Positions 1 through 10,230 of a DNA stretch of 64,000 nt are shown one piece after another. Within the stretch, counting starts at the first letter, position 1. Each line of letters starts with the position of its first letter. A program made the position numbers and the translations under genes. The notes below the pieces were generated by a model. The model did no database searches and had not been told where the DNA came from. It worked only from the letters and a program-made list of their open reading frames with translations. The stretch comes from Gilliamella mensalis (lineage in GTDB: Bacteria; Pseudomonadota; Gammaproteobacteria; Enterobacterales; Orbaceae), in contig NZ_FMWR01000003.1 of assembly GCF_900103085.1 (NCBI RefSeq), forward strand, positions 62,001 to 126,000, in the 5' to 3' direction.

Positions 1-842
1 ATGTAAATAATTTTACCTTACGCGATTACTGCGGAGGATTGAAAGATTTACAAAAAGGTATTATTCGATTAATTGGCGATCCGCAAACACGTTATCGAGA
101 AGATCCAGTTAGAATGCTAAGGACTGTCCGTTTTGCTGCAAAACTGAATATGAAAATTGAGCCAACTACTGCTGAGCCAATTAAAGATCTTGCGCCATTA
201 TTGAAAAATATACCTTCTGCTCGACTTTTTGATGAGTCTCTTAAATTATTACAAACTGGAAATGGTTATAAAACTTACAAGTTACTAAGAGAATATTGTC
301 TTTTCGAACAACTATTTCCTATTATTGAGCATTTGTTTGTCAATAATCAAAACGGTTATTTAGAAAAAATCATTGAGCAAGTTTTAAAAAATACTGATTA
401 TCGTATTGCAAACAACAAGCGAGTCAATCCTGCATTTCTATTTGCTGCATTTTTCTGGTACCCAATTATTGAACAAACACAAGCAACATGTATCGAAAGT
501 GGCTTACCATTTCATGATTCGTTTTCGATGGCAATTAACGAAGTGCTCAGTGAACAATGTAAAAGCATTGCCATACCTAGACGTTTAACCAGTGTAATGG
601 CAGATATTTGGCGTTTGCAATTACGTCTAAAAAAACGAGATGGCAAACGAGCATTTGTTATTTTAGAACACCCGAAGTTTAGAGCTGCTTATGACCTTTT
701 AGAAATGCGGGCTTCAATCGAAAAAGGAGAACTTTTAGAATTAGCTAAATGGTGGGATGAGTTTCAATATACTTCTGTTGAAAAAAGAGTCGTGATGGTA
801 AAACAGCTTAATAAAATGAATAAACGCAAAGTGAAACGCTAA
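1..842 (+). CDS. pcnB: Poly(A) polymerase I, 3' part (5' end outside window)
   Basis: Adds poly(A) tails to RNA 3' ends, promoting RNA decay and plasmid copy-number control. The open frame runs in from the left edge (in frame from base 3), so the TTG at 39 is not the true start. Visible are the end of the nucleotidyltransferase head (DYCGG, KDL), the conserved block [17 protein letters not shown], and the all-helical RNA-binding part with [25 protein letters not shown] and [11 protein letters not shown], all very close to E. coli PcnB. The catalytic acidic motifs lie upstream and cannot be checked. The C-terminus is short and ends in a Lys/Arg cluster, without the long basic tail of E. coli. 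Confidence 0.93.
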   Translation, partial: VNNFTLRDYCGGLKDLQKGIIRLIGDPQTRYREDPVRMLRTVRFAAKLNMKIEPTTAEPIKDLAPLLKNIPSARLFDESLKLLQTGNGYKTYKLLREYCLFEQLFPIIEHLFVNNQNGYLEKIIEQVLKNTDYRIANNKRVNPAFLFAAFFWYPIIEQTQATCIESGLPFHDSFSMAINEVLSEQCKSIAIPRRLTSVMADIWRLQLRLKKRDGKRAFVILEHPKFRAAYDLLEMRASIEKGELLELAKWWDEFQYTSVEKRVVMVKQLNKMNKRKVKR

Positions 843-917
843 TTTTTAATTCGCACTTTTATAAATAACCGCTATAATGCTGTAATTAAAATAATCATAA
901 TAACTTTTTAATCATTG

Positions 918-3284
918 ATGAAAAAATTATCGCTTTCTCTCATTGCAATCGCCGTTACTTTTTCTTTGTATAATAGCTCTAGTTATGCTATAGCTTTACC
1001 TAAAGCGGAAGTTAGCAATAATCCTCAATGTCTTATAGACGTTCCCAGATTTGATCGCCCGTTAGTCAATGGAAATATAAATAACTTACCTGTCAATGCT
1101 GAAGCTAACCAATTCGAAGCAATCTATCCAAGTATTACTATCTATAAAGGTGAAGTATCAATAGAACAAGGTAACCGCACTGTTCAAGCCGATAAAGTAA
1201 CAATTGATACTCATAATGATAATAATCGAACAGTAACATTAGAAGGCGACATTACTTATCAAGATAATTTAATAAAAATGAAAGGCGATAACGCATCAAT
1301 GAATCTAAATAACAATGATGCAAATATGAGTCCAAGTCAGTATCAATTTGTCAATAGACTTGGTCGTGGTAACGCTGATCAGATGAGGCTTGAAAAAAAT
1401 CGATATGTTATTTTAACAAATGGTAGTTTTACATCTTGCCCTATTAATGACAGTACATGGAATATTAAGGGAACAACGGTTATTCATGACAACCAGGAGC
1501 AATTATTAGAAGTTTGGAATGCTGTATTTAGTATTGGAAAAGTGCCAGTTTTGTACTCGCCTTATTTACAATTACCAACCAGTGATAAACGCCGTTCAGG
1601 ATTATTAATGCCTAATTTAGGTTATGACAGTATTGATGGCATAGATTTTTCGATACCAATTTATTGGAATATTGCTCCAAATTATGATGCAACCTTTACA
1701 CCAAGAATTTTGCAAAACCGTGGAATGCAATTACAAACAGAATTTCGTTATCTAAATGAAATAGGCTTGGGTACACTTGCATTTGACTGGTTACAACATG
1801 ATAGAGAATATGATGAAGATAGAAAAAATCATTTTAATGGCAACAATTATGATGACAATTCCCATCGTTGGCTATTCCATTGGAAAAATGATGAATTAAT
1901 TAACTATAATTGGCGTTTTTATACTGATACAACCCGAGTCAGCGACAATCAATATCTCACCAATCTAAACTCGAAATATGCTTCCCAAACCGCTGGGTAT
2001 TTAACACAGTTTTATAAAATCGCTTATAATGACGAAAACTGGGATATTACATTAGGCTATAGACACTTTCAGCCATTTCACTCAGAATTAAAAGATTCGC
2101 TTTACCAAACTGAACCTCAGTTGGACATGAATTATTATAATAATGATTTCGGACCGTTCAAATTTAGAACATTTTCTCAAGTATCTCGCTTTTTAACATC
2201 AGGACAAAATAAACCTAAGGCATGGCGAGTTCATTTTGAACCAACGCTTAATTATACCTTAACCAATTCTTGGTCATCATTAGCCACTGAAACGGGATTT
2301 ATGGCAACCCATTATAATCAAAATAATATTAAAAAGGATATTGAACAATATAAATATTTAGACAAAAATGTAAATCGTTTCATGCCTAAACTTAGTATTG
2401 ATGGTAAAGTTATCTTTGAACGTGATATGCCTTTTATTAAGGACTATACACAAACTTTAGAACCACGAATAAAATACATTTATATTCCATACCGAAATCA
2501 ATCCAATATTGGAGCCTATGATTCCACTATATTACAATCAGATTATATAGGTCTATTTAGAGATCAGCCTTATAGTGGTCTAGATAGAATTGCTTCAACC
2601 AACAAAATATCAACGGGAGTAACAACTCGATTTTATGATAATAATAAGGTTGAAAAATTTAATCTATCAATTGGACAAATCACTTATTTTTCAAAATCAA
2701 AAACAAGTCAACATAATAATGATTTAGACGAAAAATCTGATACTGGCAGTATTACTTGGGCATCAGATAATTTCTGGCGTATAAGTGAAGATATGCTATT
2801 TAGAAGTGGAGTTCAATACGATACTCGAATTGATACGATTTCATTAGCCAATGCTATATTTGAGTATCGATCATCGAGTGATAAATTAATGCAATTATCT
2901 TATCGCTATGCAAATCGTAACTATATTGACACTGTTGATAAAAATCCTTTTTATAGAGGCTATAGGCAAGATATATCTCAAGTAGGAATGATGACTGCTT
3001 GGCCACTATCGCAGACAGTCAGTACAGTAGGATCATATTATTATGATGTTAAATTAGGACAAACAACTGATGGTTTTGTTGGATTGCATTATAGTGATTG
3101 TTGCTGGGGAACAACGGTACAATATGGAAGGAAACTAACAGATTGGGATAATATTTCTCGCAAAAGTAAGTATGAAAATAAACTATCTATTAACTTCGAA
3201 TTACAAGGATTAGGTAACAATCAAAATGCCACAGCTAAGATGCTAAACTTTGGAAAACTACCATATACTACAACATTTGAATAA
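918..3284 (+). CDS. lptD: LPS-assembly outer-membrane protein LptD
   Basis: Outer-membrane beta-barrel that, with LptE, inserts lipopolysaccharide into the outer leaflet. A signal peptide (about residues 1-26, MKKLSLSLIAIAVTFSLYNS) is followed by an LptA-like beta-jellyroll (about 55-170) and a large C-terminal barrel. The four cysteines that form the inter-domain disulfides in E. coli are present at about C38, C174 and C728-C729 (SDCCW). 788 residues matches the family. I chose the ATG at 918; a TTG directly before it would add one residue. It heads lptD-surA-rsmA-apaH, as in enterobacteria, where SurA chaperones LptD itself. Confidence 0.95.
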   Translation: MKKLSLSLIAIAVTFSLYNSSSYAIALPKAEVSNNPQCLIDVPRFDRPLVNGNINNLPVNAEANQFEAIYPSITIYKGEVSIEQGNRTVQADKVTIDTHNDNNRTVTLEGDITYQDNLIKMKGDNASMNLNNNDANMSPSQYQFVNRLGRGNADQMRLEKNRYVILTNGSFTSCPINDSTWNIKGTTVIHDNQEQLLEVWNAVFSIGKVPVLYSPYLQLPTSDKRRSGLLMPNLGYDSIDGIDFSIPIYWNIAPNYDATFTPRILQNRGMQLQTEFRYLNEIGLGTLAFDWLQHDREYDEDRKNHFNGNNYDDNSHRWLFHWKNDELINYNWRFYTDTTRVSDNQYLTNLNSKYASQTAGYLTQFYKIAYNDENWDITLGYRHFQPFHSELKDSLYQTEPQLDMNYYNNDFGPFKFRTFSQVSRFLTSGQNKPKAWRVHFEPTLNYTLTNSWSSLATETGFMATHYNQNNIKKDIEQYKYLDKNVNRFMPKLSIDGKVIFERDMPFIKDYTQTLEPRIKYIYIPYRNQSNIGAYDSTILQSDYIGLFRDQPYSGLDRIASTNKISTGVTTRFYDNNKVEKFNLSIGQITYFSKSKTSQHNNDLDEKSDTGSITWASDNFWRISEDMLFRSGVQYDTRIDTISLANAIFEYRSSSDKLMQLSYRYANRNYIDTVDKNPFYRGYRQDISQVGMMTAWPLSQTVSTVGSYYYDVKLGQTTDGFVGLHYSDCCWGTTVQYGRKLTDWDNISRKSKYENKLSINFELQGLGNNQNATAKMLNFGKLPYTTTFE

Positions 3285-3362
3285 GATATTTCTGTAAGAT
3301 AGATTACCGATAAATTTATTGCATTCTGTCAATGCTTTAACAACAAAATGAGTTAAGTAAAT

Positions 3363-4676
3363 ATGAAATTATTAAAACTATTTATCGTTTTAAACCTAAG
3401 CGTAACTTTAGGCATGATAACTTCATTCTCTACAAATGCCACACCTAAAGTTGTAGAACAAGTTGCTGCAATTGTTAATAACAATGTCATTTTAGAAAGT
3501 GATGTTAATGATATGTTAAAAACGATTAAAGCAAGTACCGATTCCAAAAATTTACCTGCAGATAAAGTACTTAGACAACAAGTTATTGATCGCTTAATTA
3601 TTGAAAATTTAATTTTACAAAAAGCAGCTAAGGCTAAAATTACCGTTAGTGATGATGAAGTTACCAGTGCCATTGATAGAATTGCTGCTGAAAATGGCAT
3701 GACCATCGACCAGCTTCGAAGCAGGCTTTCGATCATGGGAATGAGTTATGAAGCCTATCGTGAAAGAATTCACAATGACATGATGATTGATAAAACTAGA
3801 ATGCATGAAGTCAGATCTAGAGTCAGAGTTTCAGAAAAAGAAGTTGAAAACCTAGCCCAAAATATTGCTCGCCAGCCAACCAATAATATTGATGTAAAAA
3901 TTAGGCATATTTTAATATCCGTTCCTGAAAAAGCATCTAAACAACAAATTGATAATGCAACAAATAAAGCGCAAGATATTATAAATCGAGCTCAAAGAGG
4001 TGAAAATTTTGCTAAATTAGCAACGTCATATTCAAACGACGATCTTGCTTTAAAAGGTGGCAATATGGGGTGGCATAAACTTAATGAATTACCCACTATC
4101 TTTGAAGAACGTTTAGTTCGTGCACCAAAAGGTAGTATTATTGGACCTATCCGTTCAGGTGTTGGTTTACATATTTTAAAAGTTGATGATACTCGTTCAG
4201 AAGCACCAAAAACTATCAAAATTAAAGAAGTTAATGCGCGCCATATCCTGATTAAAACAAACGTATTAATTACTGACCAAATTGCTAAACAAAAACTCAT
4301 CGATATTCGTAAATCAATTACCAGTGGTGCAACAACCTTTGAAGCGGCGGCTAAAGCTAATTCTGAAGATACAGGTTCAGCAAGCAAAGGGGGCAACTTA
4401 GGTTGGAACCGTCCGGAAGTTTATGATAATGGTTTTCAAACTGCATTAACTCAGCTAAAAAAAGGTGAAGTGAGTTATCCTATCAAATCATCTTATGGAT
4501 GGCATCTCATTCAACTAATCGATACAAGACAAACGGATGGAACTAATGCGGTGAATAAGGAACAAGCTTATAGACTTATTTTTAATCGTAAATTTTCTGA
4601 AGAAGCCCAGGTATGGATTCAAGAAATAAAAGGTGATGCTTATATTAAAATTACAGGTGAAAATAATCATGAATAG
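3363..4676 (+). CDS. surA: Periplasmic chaperone / peptidyl-prolyl isomerase SurA
   Basis: Periplasmic chaperone that delivers unfolded outer-membrane proteins, including LptD, to the BAM complex. The signal peptide covers about residues 1-27 (ending STNA/TPK). The N-terminal chaperone domain starts [19 protein letters not shown]. Two parvulin domains follow, each beginning with a RHIL motif ([12 protein letters not shown] and [11 protein letters not shown]) and carrying GGNMGW or GGNLGW. The C-terminal helix packs on the N domain in the family. Length (437 aa) matches E. coli. The end overlaps the rsmA start by 8 bp, implying translational coupling; the pdxA gene usually found between them is absent. 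Confidence 0.95.
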   Translation: MKLLKLFIVLNLSVTLGMITSFSTNATPKVVEQVAAIVNNNVILESDVNDMLKTIKASTDSKNLPADKVLRQQVIDRLIIENLILQKAAKAKITVSDDEVTSAIDRIAAENGMTIDQLRSRLSIMGMSYEAYRERIHNDMMIDKTRMHEVRSRVRVSEKEVENLAQNIARQPTNNIDVKIRHILISVPEKASKQQIDNATNKAQDIINRAQRGENFAKLATSYSNDDLALKGGNMGWHKLNELPTIFEERLVRAPKGSIIGPIRSGVGLHILKVDDTRSEAPKTIKIKEVNARHILIKTNVLITDQIAKQKLIDIRKSITSGATTFEAAAKANSEDTGSASKGGNLGWNRPEVYDNGFQTALTQLKKGEVSYPIKSSYGWHLIQLIDTRQTDGTNAVNKEQAYRLIFNRKFSEEAQVWIQEIKGDAYIKITGENNHE

Positions 4677-5466
4677 TCGTATTCACCAAGGGCATTTTGC
4701 CCGTAAGAGATTCGGACAAAATTTTTTACATGATGATTATATTATCGAAAGTATTGTTGCAGCTATTCAGCCAAAAACAGATCAAGCTCTAGTGGAAATT
4801 GGACCAGGACTTGCGGCATTAACAGTACCTGTAAGTAAACATGTCGATCATTTAACCGTTATAGAGATCGACAGAGATTTAGCCAGTAGATTGATCGAAA
4901 ATCCATTTTTACATAATAAGCTAACCGTTATTGAACAAGATGCACTGACTTTTGACTTTAATCTGTTAGCCGAGCAATTAGATAAACCATTAAGAGTCTT
5001 TGGTAACTTACCATATAATATCTCTACCCCTTTGATGTTCCATTTATTTGAACATGCAAATATCATCACCGATATGCATTTTATGCTACAAAAAGAGGTA
5101 GTCACTCGCTTAGTTGCAGCCCCTAACAGTAAAGATTATGGTAGATTGAGCGTCATGGCTCAATATTATTGTCAAATCATTCCGGTTCTTGAAGTGCCGC
5201 CAACATCATTTAAACCTGCACCAAAAGTTGATTCGGCAGTAGTTAGATTAGTACCTTATAAAGAAAAACCTTATCTTGTTAATGACATAAAAACACTTTC
5301 TCGTGTAACTACAGAAGCATTTAACCAACGACGTAAAACAATCCGTAACAGCTTAAGTAATATGTTTACTGCTAAACAATTAGTTGAATTGAATATTGAC
5401 CCAAATTTACGTGCTGAAAACTTAACAGTACAACAATACTGTCAACTAGCAAACGCATGGAATTAA
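4669..5466 (+). CDS. rsmA: 16S rRNA (A1518/A1519) dimethyltransferase
   Basis: Dimethylates two adjacent adenines in the 3' terminal hairpin of 16S rRNA using S-adenosylmethionine, a late step of 30S assembly (KsgA family). The start is the ATG inside the surA stop region, giving [19 protein letters not shown], which matches the family N-terminus; an upstream in-frame ATG at 4633 would lie within surA. Visible are SAM motif I ([11 protein letters not shown]), the acidic ribose-binding residue (VIEIDRD), and the catalytic NLPYNIS motif. The C-terminal rRNA-binding helical part contains [12 protein letters not shown]. apaH follows after 4 bp. Confidence 0.96.
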   Translation: MNSRIHQGHFARKRFGQNFLHDDYIIESIVAAIQPKTDQALVEIGPGLAALTVPVSKHVDHLTVIEIDRDLASRLIENPFLHNKLTVIEQDALTFDFNLLAEQLDKPLRVFGNLPYNISTPLMFHLFEHANIITDMHFMLQKEVVTRLVAAPNSKDYGRLSVMAQYYCQIIPVLEVPPTSFKPAPKVDSAVVRLVPYKEKPYLVNDIKTLSRVTTEAFNQRRKTIRNSLSNMFTAKQLVELNIDPNLRAENLTVQQYCQLANAWN

Positions 5467-5470
5467 CAGC

Positions 5471-6289
5471 ATGGCAAACTTACTTATTGGCGATATTCAT
5501 GGTTGCTATGATGAGTTTATGAGAGTTCTTGAAAAAGCAAAATTCTCATCATCAGACACCTTATGGTTAACAGGGGATCTCGTTGCTAGAGGTCCAAAAT
5601 CATTAGAAGTTCTGAGATTTGTTAAATATAATGCTAACCAAATTCGATTGGTCTTAGGTAATCACGACTTACATTTATTATCTATTCATGCCAACATTAC
5701 ACCACTTAAAAAAAAAGATAATCTTGAAAATGTTATTCATGCAACTGATGTTGATGAATTGATGGATTGGCTCCGTAAACAACCTTTGGTTCAAATTGAT
5801 GAATCATTAAAGCTAATTATGACCCATGCTGGTATTTCACCGCAATGGGATCTTGAGACATTAAAAAAAAGCGCTCATGATCTTAACGTAATGTTATCGA
5901 GTAATTCCTATCTTCTATTTCTTGATAAAATGTATGGTAATTTTCCTGACGAATGGTTGCCAGAACTACAAGGCTTAGATAGGCTACGTTATATTGCTAA
6001 TGCATTAACTCGTATGCGTTTTTGCTATGAGGATGGTCGGCTAGATTTTTATTATAAAAAATCACCAGAGCAAGCACCTTCAAAACTTAAACCTTGGTTT
6101 TTATTACCGAGTAAAATTCCAAGTGAATATAGCATCGCTTTTGGACATTGGGCGGCATTAAATGGCAAATATACGCCAGATAACGTTTATGCCCTTGATA
6201 CAGGATGTTGTTGGGGGGGGAAATTAACATGCTTACGATTTGAAGACAAAAAATACTTTAAAAAGAAAAATATTGAAGCAAAAAATTAG
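5471..6289 (+). CDS. apaH: Symmetrical diadenosine tetraphosphatase ApaH
   Basis: Hydrolyses Ap4A to two ADP and also removes Np4 caps from RNA. It is a calcineurin-like metallophosphatase: GDIHGCYDE near the N-terminus, [10 protein letters not shown] about residue 35, GNHDLHLL about residue 60, and a histidine in MTHAGI. The C-terminal block [17 protein letters not shown] is family-typical. It starts 4 bp after rsmA and is probably co-transcribed; apaG, usually between them, is absent. Oddity: the codons for WGG form an uninterrupted run of eight G (6213-6220) in a very AT-rich gene. A slip there would replace the last 20-odd residues. Confidence 0.95.
   Translation: MANLLIGDIHGCYDEFMRVLEKAKFSSSDTLWLTGDLVARGPKSLEVLRFVKYNANQIRLVLGNHDLHLLSIHANITPLKKKDNLENVIHATDVDELMDWLRKQPLVQIDESLKLIMTHAGISPQWDLETLKKSAHDLNVMLSSNSYLLFLDKMYGNFPDEWLPELQGLDRLRYIANALTRMRFCYEDGRLDFYYKKSPEQAPSKLKPWFLLPSKIPSEYSIAFGHWAALNGKYTPDNVYALDTGCCWGGKLTCLRFEDKKYFKKKNIEAKN
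6213..6220 (+). repeat. Eight-G homopolymer inside apaH
   Basis: TGG GGG GGG codons give an unbroken run of eight G, the longest G tract I noticed in this AT-rich window. It lies about 70 bp before the apaH stop. Such tracts are prone to slipped-strand mispairing; whether this one varies cannot be judged from a single sequence. Confidence 0.9.
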
Positions 6290-6316
6290 ATAACCATTAT
6301 GAAAGGATCAATTATT

Positions 6317-8149
6317 ATGTCTGCTTTATCTGCCATTAAATCAATATGGAAAGTGATTAACTTTATCAGAGAAATATTCCTTAACCTAATTTTTCTAATC
6401 ATTGTTATTTTAATTTTTAGCTGCATTGCTTTGGTCAAAGAAGCACAAAAACAAGAAATTGTGCCACAATATGGTTCATTGGTTCTGGATATTGAAGGCG
6501 TGATTGTTGATAACACACTTTATAGTGATGAAATCTATGCTTTACAGAACAAAATTTATGGCAAGAAAGTAAATATCTCCCGTGAAAATAGTTTATTTGA
6601 ATTAACTCAAAAAATAGCTCAAGCAACGATAGACCCCAACATCACAAGTATTATCCTTAAATTAGATCATTTCGTTGGTGCAGATATGAGCTCGCTACAA
6701 TATATTGGCAAATATCTAACCAAATTTAGTGAGGCTAATAAACCAATTTATGCTTATGGTTCAAATTTCAATCAAAGCCAATATTATTTAGCGAGCTATG
6801 CCGATAAAATATATTTAACACCACTTGGATCTGTTAATGTATATGGATTAGCGGCTAACAACCTATATTATAAAACCTTACTTGATAACTTAAAAATTAA
6901 CACTCACGTTTTTAGAGTAGGAACTTACAAATCTGCCATCGAACCATTCATCCGTGATGATATGTCTGAAGAAGCTAAAAGCAATACGACACGTTGGTTA
7001 ACACTTATGTGGAATAACTATCTTGATGACATTTCAACACAACGAAAAAAAGCCAGTATACAATTAGTTCCGCCACCCCATACCATGTTGGCAGATTTAA
7101 AGACTGTTAATGGCAATATGGCTCAATATGCTATATCTAATGGATTAGTCGATGTCATTGCATCTAATTACCAATTTGAATCAGAACTTACTCATCAGCA
7201 TCAAATCAGCATTTATGATTATCAACTTAAGTCAAAAGATAAAAATTTAGATAGTGCGAACAAAGACAACAAACCTGTAATTGCAGTTGTATTTGTCAAC
7301 GGCACTATTACCGATGGTGAAAATAGTAGTAATGTAGCCGGTAGTCAAGACATTGTTGAACAGTTAAGAAAGATTCGTAAAAACTTAAATAAACATAACA
7401 TACAAGCAATAGTTTTACGAGTAAATAGCCCAGGAGGGAGTGTAGATGCTTCAGAAGCAATTCGTAGTGAACTAGAAGCCCTACGTGGCTATCAGATTCC
7501 TATTGTTATCTCTATGGGAGGAATGGCGGCATCAGGCGGATACTGGATATCAACAGCATCAGATTACATAGTTGCAAGCCCAAATACCATTACTGGCTCA
7601 ATTGGTATCTTTGGTATTATTCCAACATTTGAAGGCTCTTTATCTCATATTGGTGTTTATAGTGATGGCGTAACCACATCACCATTAGCAGATAATACTT
7701 CGACTAAAAATCTGCCTTTCGAAATGAATGAATTAATTCAAATGAACATTGACAATGGCTATCAAACATTTATTTCGTTAGTAGCAAAAGCACGAAATAT
7801 GACAACCGAGCAAGTTGATAACATTGGACAAGGTCAAGTTTGGTTAGGTACAGAAGCAAGTAAAATTGGGCTTGTTGATAAATTAGGCGATTTTGATGAT
7901 GCTATTGAAACTGCTGCAACATTAGCTCATTTAACTGATTATAAAATTGATTGGCAAAAACCAAAAGGAAATTGGTTTAATGCATTTTATTCGGATATGA
8001 TAGCTATGTTACCTAAATCAACTGCAGAGATATTTTTTGAACAACTTCCGGAAGCAAAACAGCTTCAACAACATGTTTCTTTATGGAATAAATTTCAAGA
8101 CCCGCAAAATCGCTATATTTATTGTCTAAATTGTGCCGATATACGTTAA
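6317..8149 (+). CDS. sppA: Signal peptide peptidase SppA (protease IV), 67K type
   Basis: Inner-membrane serine protease that digests cleaved signal peptides in the periplasm. One N-terminal membrane segment (FLNLIFLIIVILIFSCIALV) is followed by two tandem S49 domains. The Ser-Lys dyad is visible: K205 in GTYKSAIEPF (N domain) and S406 in MAASGGYW (C domain), matching K209/S409 of E. coli. I prefer the ATG at 6317 because AAAGGA lies about 10 nt upstream and the N-terminus then aligns with E. coli; an in-frame ATG at 6299 would add six residues. It may continue the apaH transcript (27 bp gap) and ends before a clear terminator. Confidence 0.93.
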   Translation: MSALSAIKSIWKVINFIREIFLNLIFLIIVILIFSCIALVKEAQKQEIVPQYGSLVLDIEGVIVDNTLYSDEIYALQNKIYGKKVNISRENSLFELTQKIAQATIDPNITSIILKLDHFVGADMSSLQYIGKYLTKFSEANKPIYAYGSNFNQSQYYLASYADKIYLTPLGSVNVYGLAANNLYYKTLLDNLKINTHVFRVGTYKSAIEPFIRDDMSEEAKSNTTRWLTLMWNNYLDDISTQRKKASIQLVPPPHTMLADLKTVNGNMAQYAISNGLVDVIASNYQFESELTHQHQISIYDYQLKSKDKNLDSANKDNKPVIAVVFVNGTITDGENSSNVAGSQDIVEQLRKIRKNLNKHNIQAIVLRVNSPGGSVDASEAIRSELEALRGYQIPIVISMGGMAASGGYWISTASDYIVASPNTITGSIGIFGIIPTFEGSLSHIGVYSDGVTTSPLADNTSTKNLPFEMNELIQMNIDNGYQTFISLVAKARNMTTEQVDNIGQGQVWLGTEASKIGLVDKLGDFDDAIETAATLAHLTDYKIDWQKPKGNWFNAFYSDMIAMLPKSTAEIFFEQLPEAKQLQQHVSLWNKFQDPQNRYIYCLNCADIR

Positions 8150-8155
8150 TATATA

Positions 8156-8200
8156 GATCATTATCCGCCATGCTCGGTAGATAATGATCCCTCTTTTCTT
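8156..8200 (+). terminator. Rho-independent terminator after sppA
   Basis: A perfect 10-bp stem, GATCATTATC paired with GATAATGATC, with a 14-nt loop, is followed by a T/C-rich stretch (CCTCTTTTCTTTCC). It lies between the convergent sppA and the YejM-like gene. Confidence 0.7.
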
Positions 8201-8211
8201 TCCTGCTTTAA

Positions 8212-10077
8212 CTAATCGTTTTTATCTTTTAAGTTATTTTTTCCTGGTTGAGAAAAATAACGCATATGATTCATCGCTTCTTGAATATATTGATAATTTG
8301 GGGTTTCATCTGTTTCACGATTATATAAATCCATATAATGACTAATACCTAATCGATTCACAAAATAAATATTATTAGAAGTTCTAACTGCATAAGAGCT
8401 ATAATTTGACATCAAAAGCCAGTTACGATTAGTGATAGGATTAAATAAATCATAGCCTGTCGAATAATCGCTTATATCATTTTTCACATATAAATAATGT
8501 TTCATTAAGGTAGGAATAACATCTTCATGGCTGGTCATTTTTGATCTATTATTTTTAAGATGTTCTAATTCACTTGCATCAATAATAATAAAAGGCACTT
8601 TTGTTTGTGCATCAGTATAATTACCATTATGCCCCCAAAAACCGAGTTTATTATCATTCATCTCTTGAGCATGATCACCTGTGATAATTAATATTGTATT
8701 ATCTAATGAACCTGATTTAATTAGTTCATCATAGACATTTTGTAATAAATAATCATCATAATAAACGCTTTGTTTATAACGATTAAAAATAGGCAGAGGG
8801 TCAGTGTCATTACTCAATGTCATATAATTAAGATCACCAATAGGTTTAAATTTCACTGGCAAAGTGGCAGGAAAGTCATATGCATGGGGAGCATCATAAA
8901 ATAAAAAAGAAAATGTCGGTCTAGATGTATCACGTACTTTATACCATGCAAGCCAATCTTCTGTGATTTGCTTATCACGACTAGATGCAGAACCATCTTT
9001 ACTACTGATTCTTAAATTTTTGATAGTGACAAATGCTGTTCGATCAAATTCTGGAGCGGTAACTTTAGCTGAAGTAAAGATACCTATATTATAGTTTTCT
9101 TTCTGTAACGTTGTGATAAATAGTGAAGGAACACTATTTCGTAAAAAGGAATCCCAATACGTACCAGGAATACCATAAAACAATCCAAAAATACCAGTAC
9201 GCGTGGCATTACCTGTTGAGTGATGGTTATCAAAAATCACACCATTATATTGCTTAACAAAATGAAATGTATTAGGAGAAATGTCTTCACTAAACGTATC
9301 ATATCGCCAAGAATCTAATACAATAAACATAATATTTTTAAGTTTATTATTTTCTGGGTTAATCACCAATGGATTTTTGGGATAATAAACGCTAGCATTG
9401 CTATTATCCTTACTATACACAACTTTTCGTTGCCCTTTTTCATCAAAAAAACTCATGATTTTTTTCGACGTAAATGGCCGATAAAGTGGAATATATTCCT
9501 TCACTACCATAATAGGCGAATAAGCATAATAAAAGGCAATCATGTGCACAACATGACCAATTAAAAATGAGCTAAAAAGAAAAATTGTTGATACCAATAC
9601 AATTCTCGATTTCTTGTGTGGTACAATCAATTTATTGTTGACTATGTAAAGAATAAAAAATTCAGCGCAAAACGAAACAGCAATAAGCACAAACATTAAA
9701 AAGTAAGTCAATACAGAGAAATCAACAACTTGTCCAGAAAAAACCATTGATAAAACAGACTGATTTATATGAAATCGATATTGCTGAAAAACAAGAGTAT
9801 CAACATATAACCCTATTTGAAAAAAACTGAATAATATAGCAAGAATAATATTACGAATAAGTGGTTTAAACCAGAGCAAAGGAGCGCAAACAATTAAAAG
9901 CAATAGGTAGGCGGAAAAAAAATGCCCCAATACCGCAAATATTGAAAATACCACCCCAACCGAATTAAACGATGCTCCAGGAACAAGAAAGAATCGAATT
10001 GCTATTATTGATGAAATAAGGATATTAATTAGGACAAATAGGTATAATTTTTTCATAGTATTTGTTATTAAGTACAT
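8212..10077 (-). CDS. YejM-like inner-membrane protein with sulfatase-fold periplasmic domain
   Basis: An N-terminal region of five hydrophobic segments (about residues 8-190) is followed by a periplasmic alkaline-phosphatase-superfamily domain (about 245-600). Architecture and blocks such as GNATRTGIFGLFYGIP, DYSTGYDLFNP and the N-terminal RFFLVPG/GHFFSAYLLL part resemble E. coli YejM (PbgA/LapC), which senses LPS and restrains LpxC degradation by FtsH. The domain keeps metalloenzyme-like residues: LDSWR, ITGDHAQEM and GHNGNYT. E. coli YejM, from memory, has ITAGRG instead of the GDH motif. It may therefore be a YejM orthologue with an intact site, or a related phosphoethanolamine/glycerophosphate-type enzyme. 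The start is uncertain: ATG at 10077 or 10056, neither with a strong ribosome site. Confidence 0.78.
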   Translation of the reverse strand: MYLITNTMKKLYLFVLINILISSIIAIRFFLVPGASFNSVGVVFSIFAVLGHFFSAYLLLLIVCAPLLWFKPLIRNIILAILFSFFQIGLYVDTLVFQQYRFHINQSVLSMVFSGQVVDFSVLTYFLMFVLIAVSFCAEFFILYIVNNKLIVPHKKSRIVLVSTIFLFSSFLIGHVVHMIAFYYAYSPIMVVKEYIPLYRPFTSKKIMSFFDEKGQRKVVYSKDNSNASVYYPKNPLVINPENNKLKNIMFIVLDSWRYDTFSEDISPNTFHFVKQYNGVIFDNHHSTGNATRTGIFGLFYGIPGTYWDSFLRNSVPSLFITTLQKENYNIGIFTSAKVTAPEFDRTAFVTIKNLRISSKDGSASSRDKQITEDWLAWYKVRDTSRPTFSFLFYDAPHAYDFPATLPVKFKPIGDLNYMTLSNDTDPLPIFNRYKQSVYYDDYLLQNVYDELIKSGSLDNTILIITGDHAQEMNDNKLGFWGHNGNYTDAQTKVPFIIIDASELEHLKNNRSKMTSHEDVIPTLMKHYLYVKNDISDYSTGYDLFNPITNRNWLLMSNYSSYAVRTSNNIYFVNRLGISHYMDLYNRETDETPNYQYIQEAMNHMRYFSQPGKNNLKDKND

Positions 10078-10186
10078 TTACTCTACATTATACGAATGTT
10101 ACAGTATTTTATAGTTAAACGTAGTGCTTTCCTGAAATTTTTTAAAAAAGTAGCACAACAAAATAAAGCATTAATTAAATCTTAAC

Positions 10187-10214
10187 AAAAAGGGCTCAAT
10201 TTAGAGCCCTTTTA
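10187..10214 (-). terminator. Rho-independent terminator after ybhL
   Basis: The stem AAAAGGGCTC/GAGCCCTTTT (10 bp, 6-nt loop) gives a T run on both strands. On the minus strand it ends the ybhL transcript just 17 bp after its stop. Confidence 0.82.
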
Positions 10215-10230
10215 CTTCAATTAAATAAAA

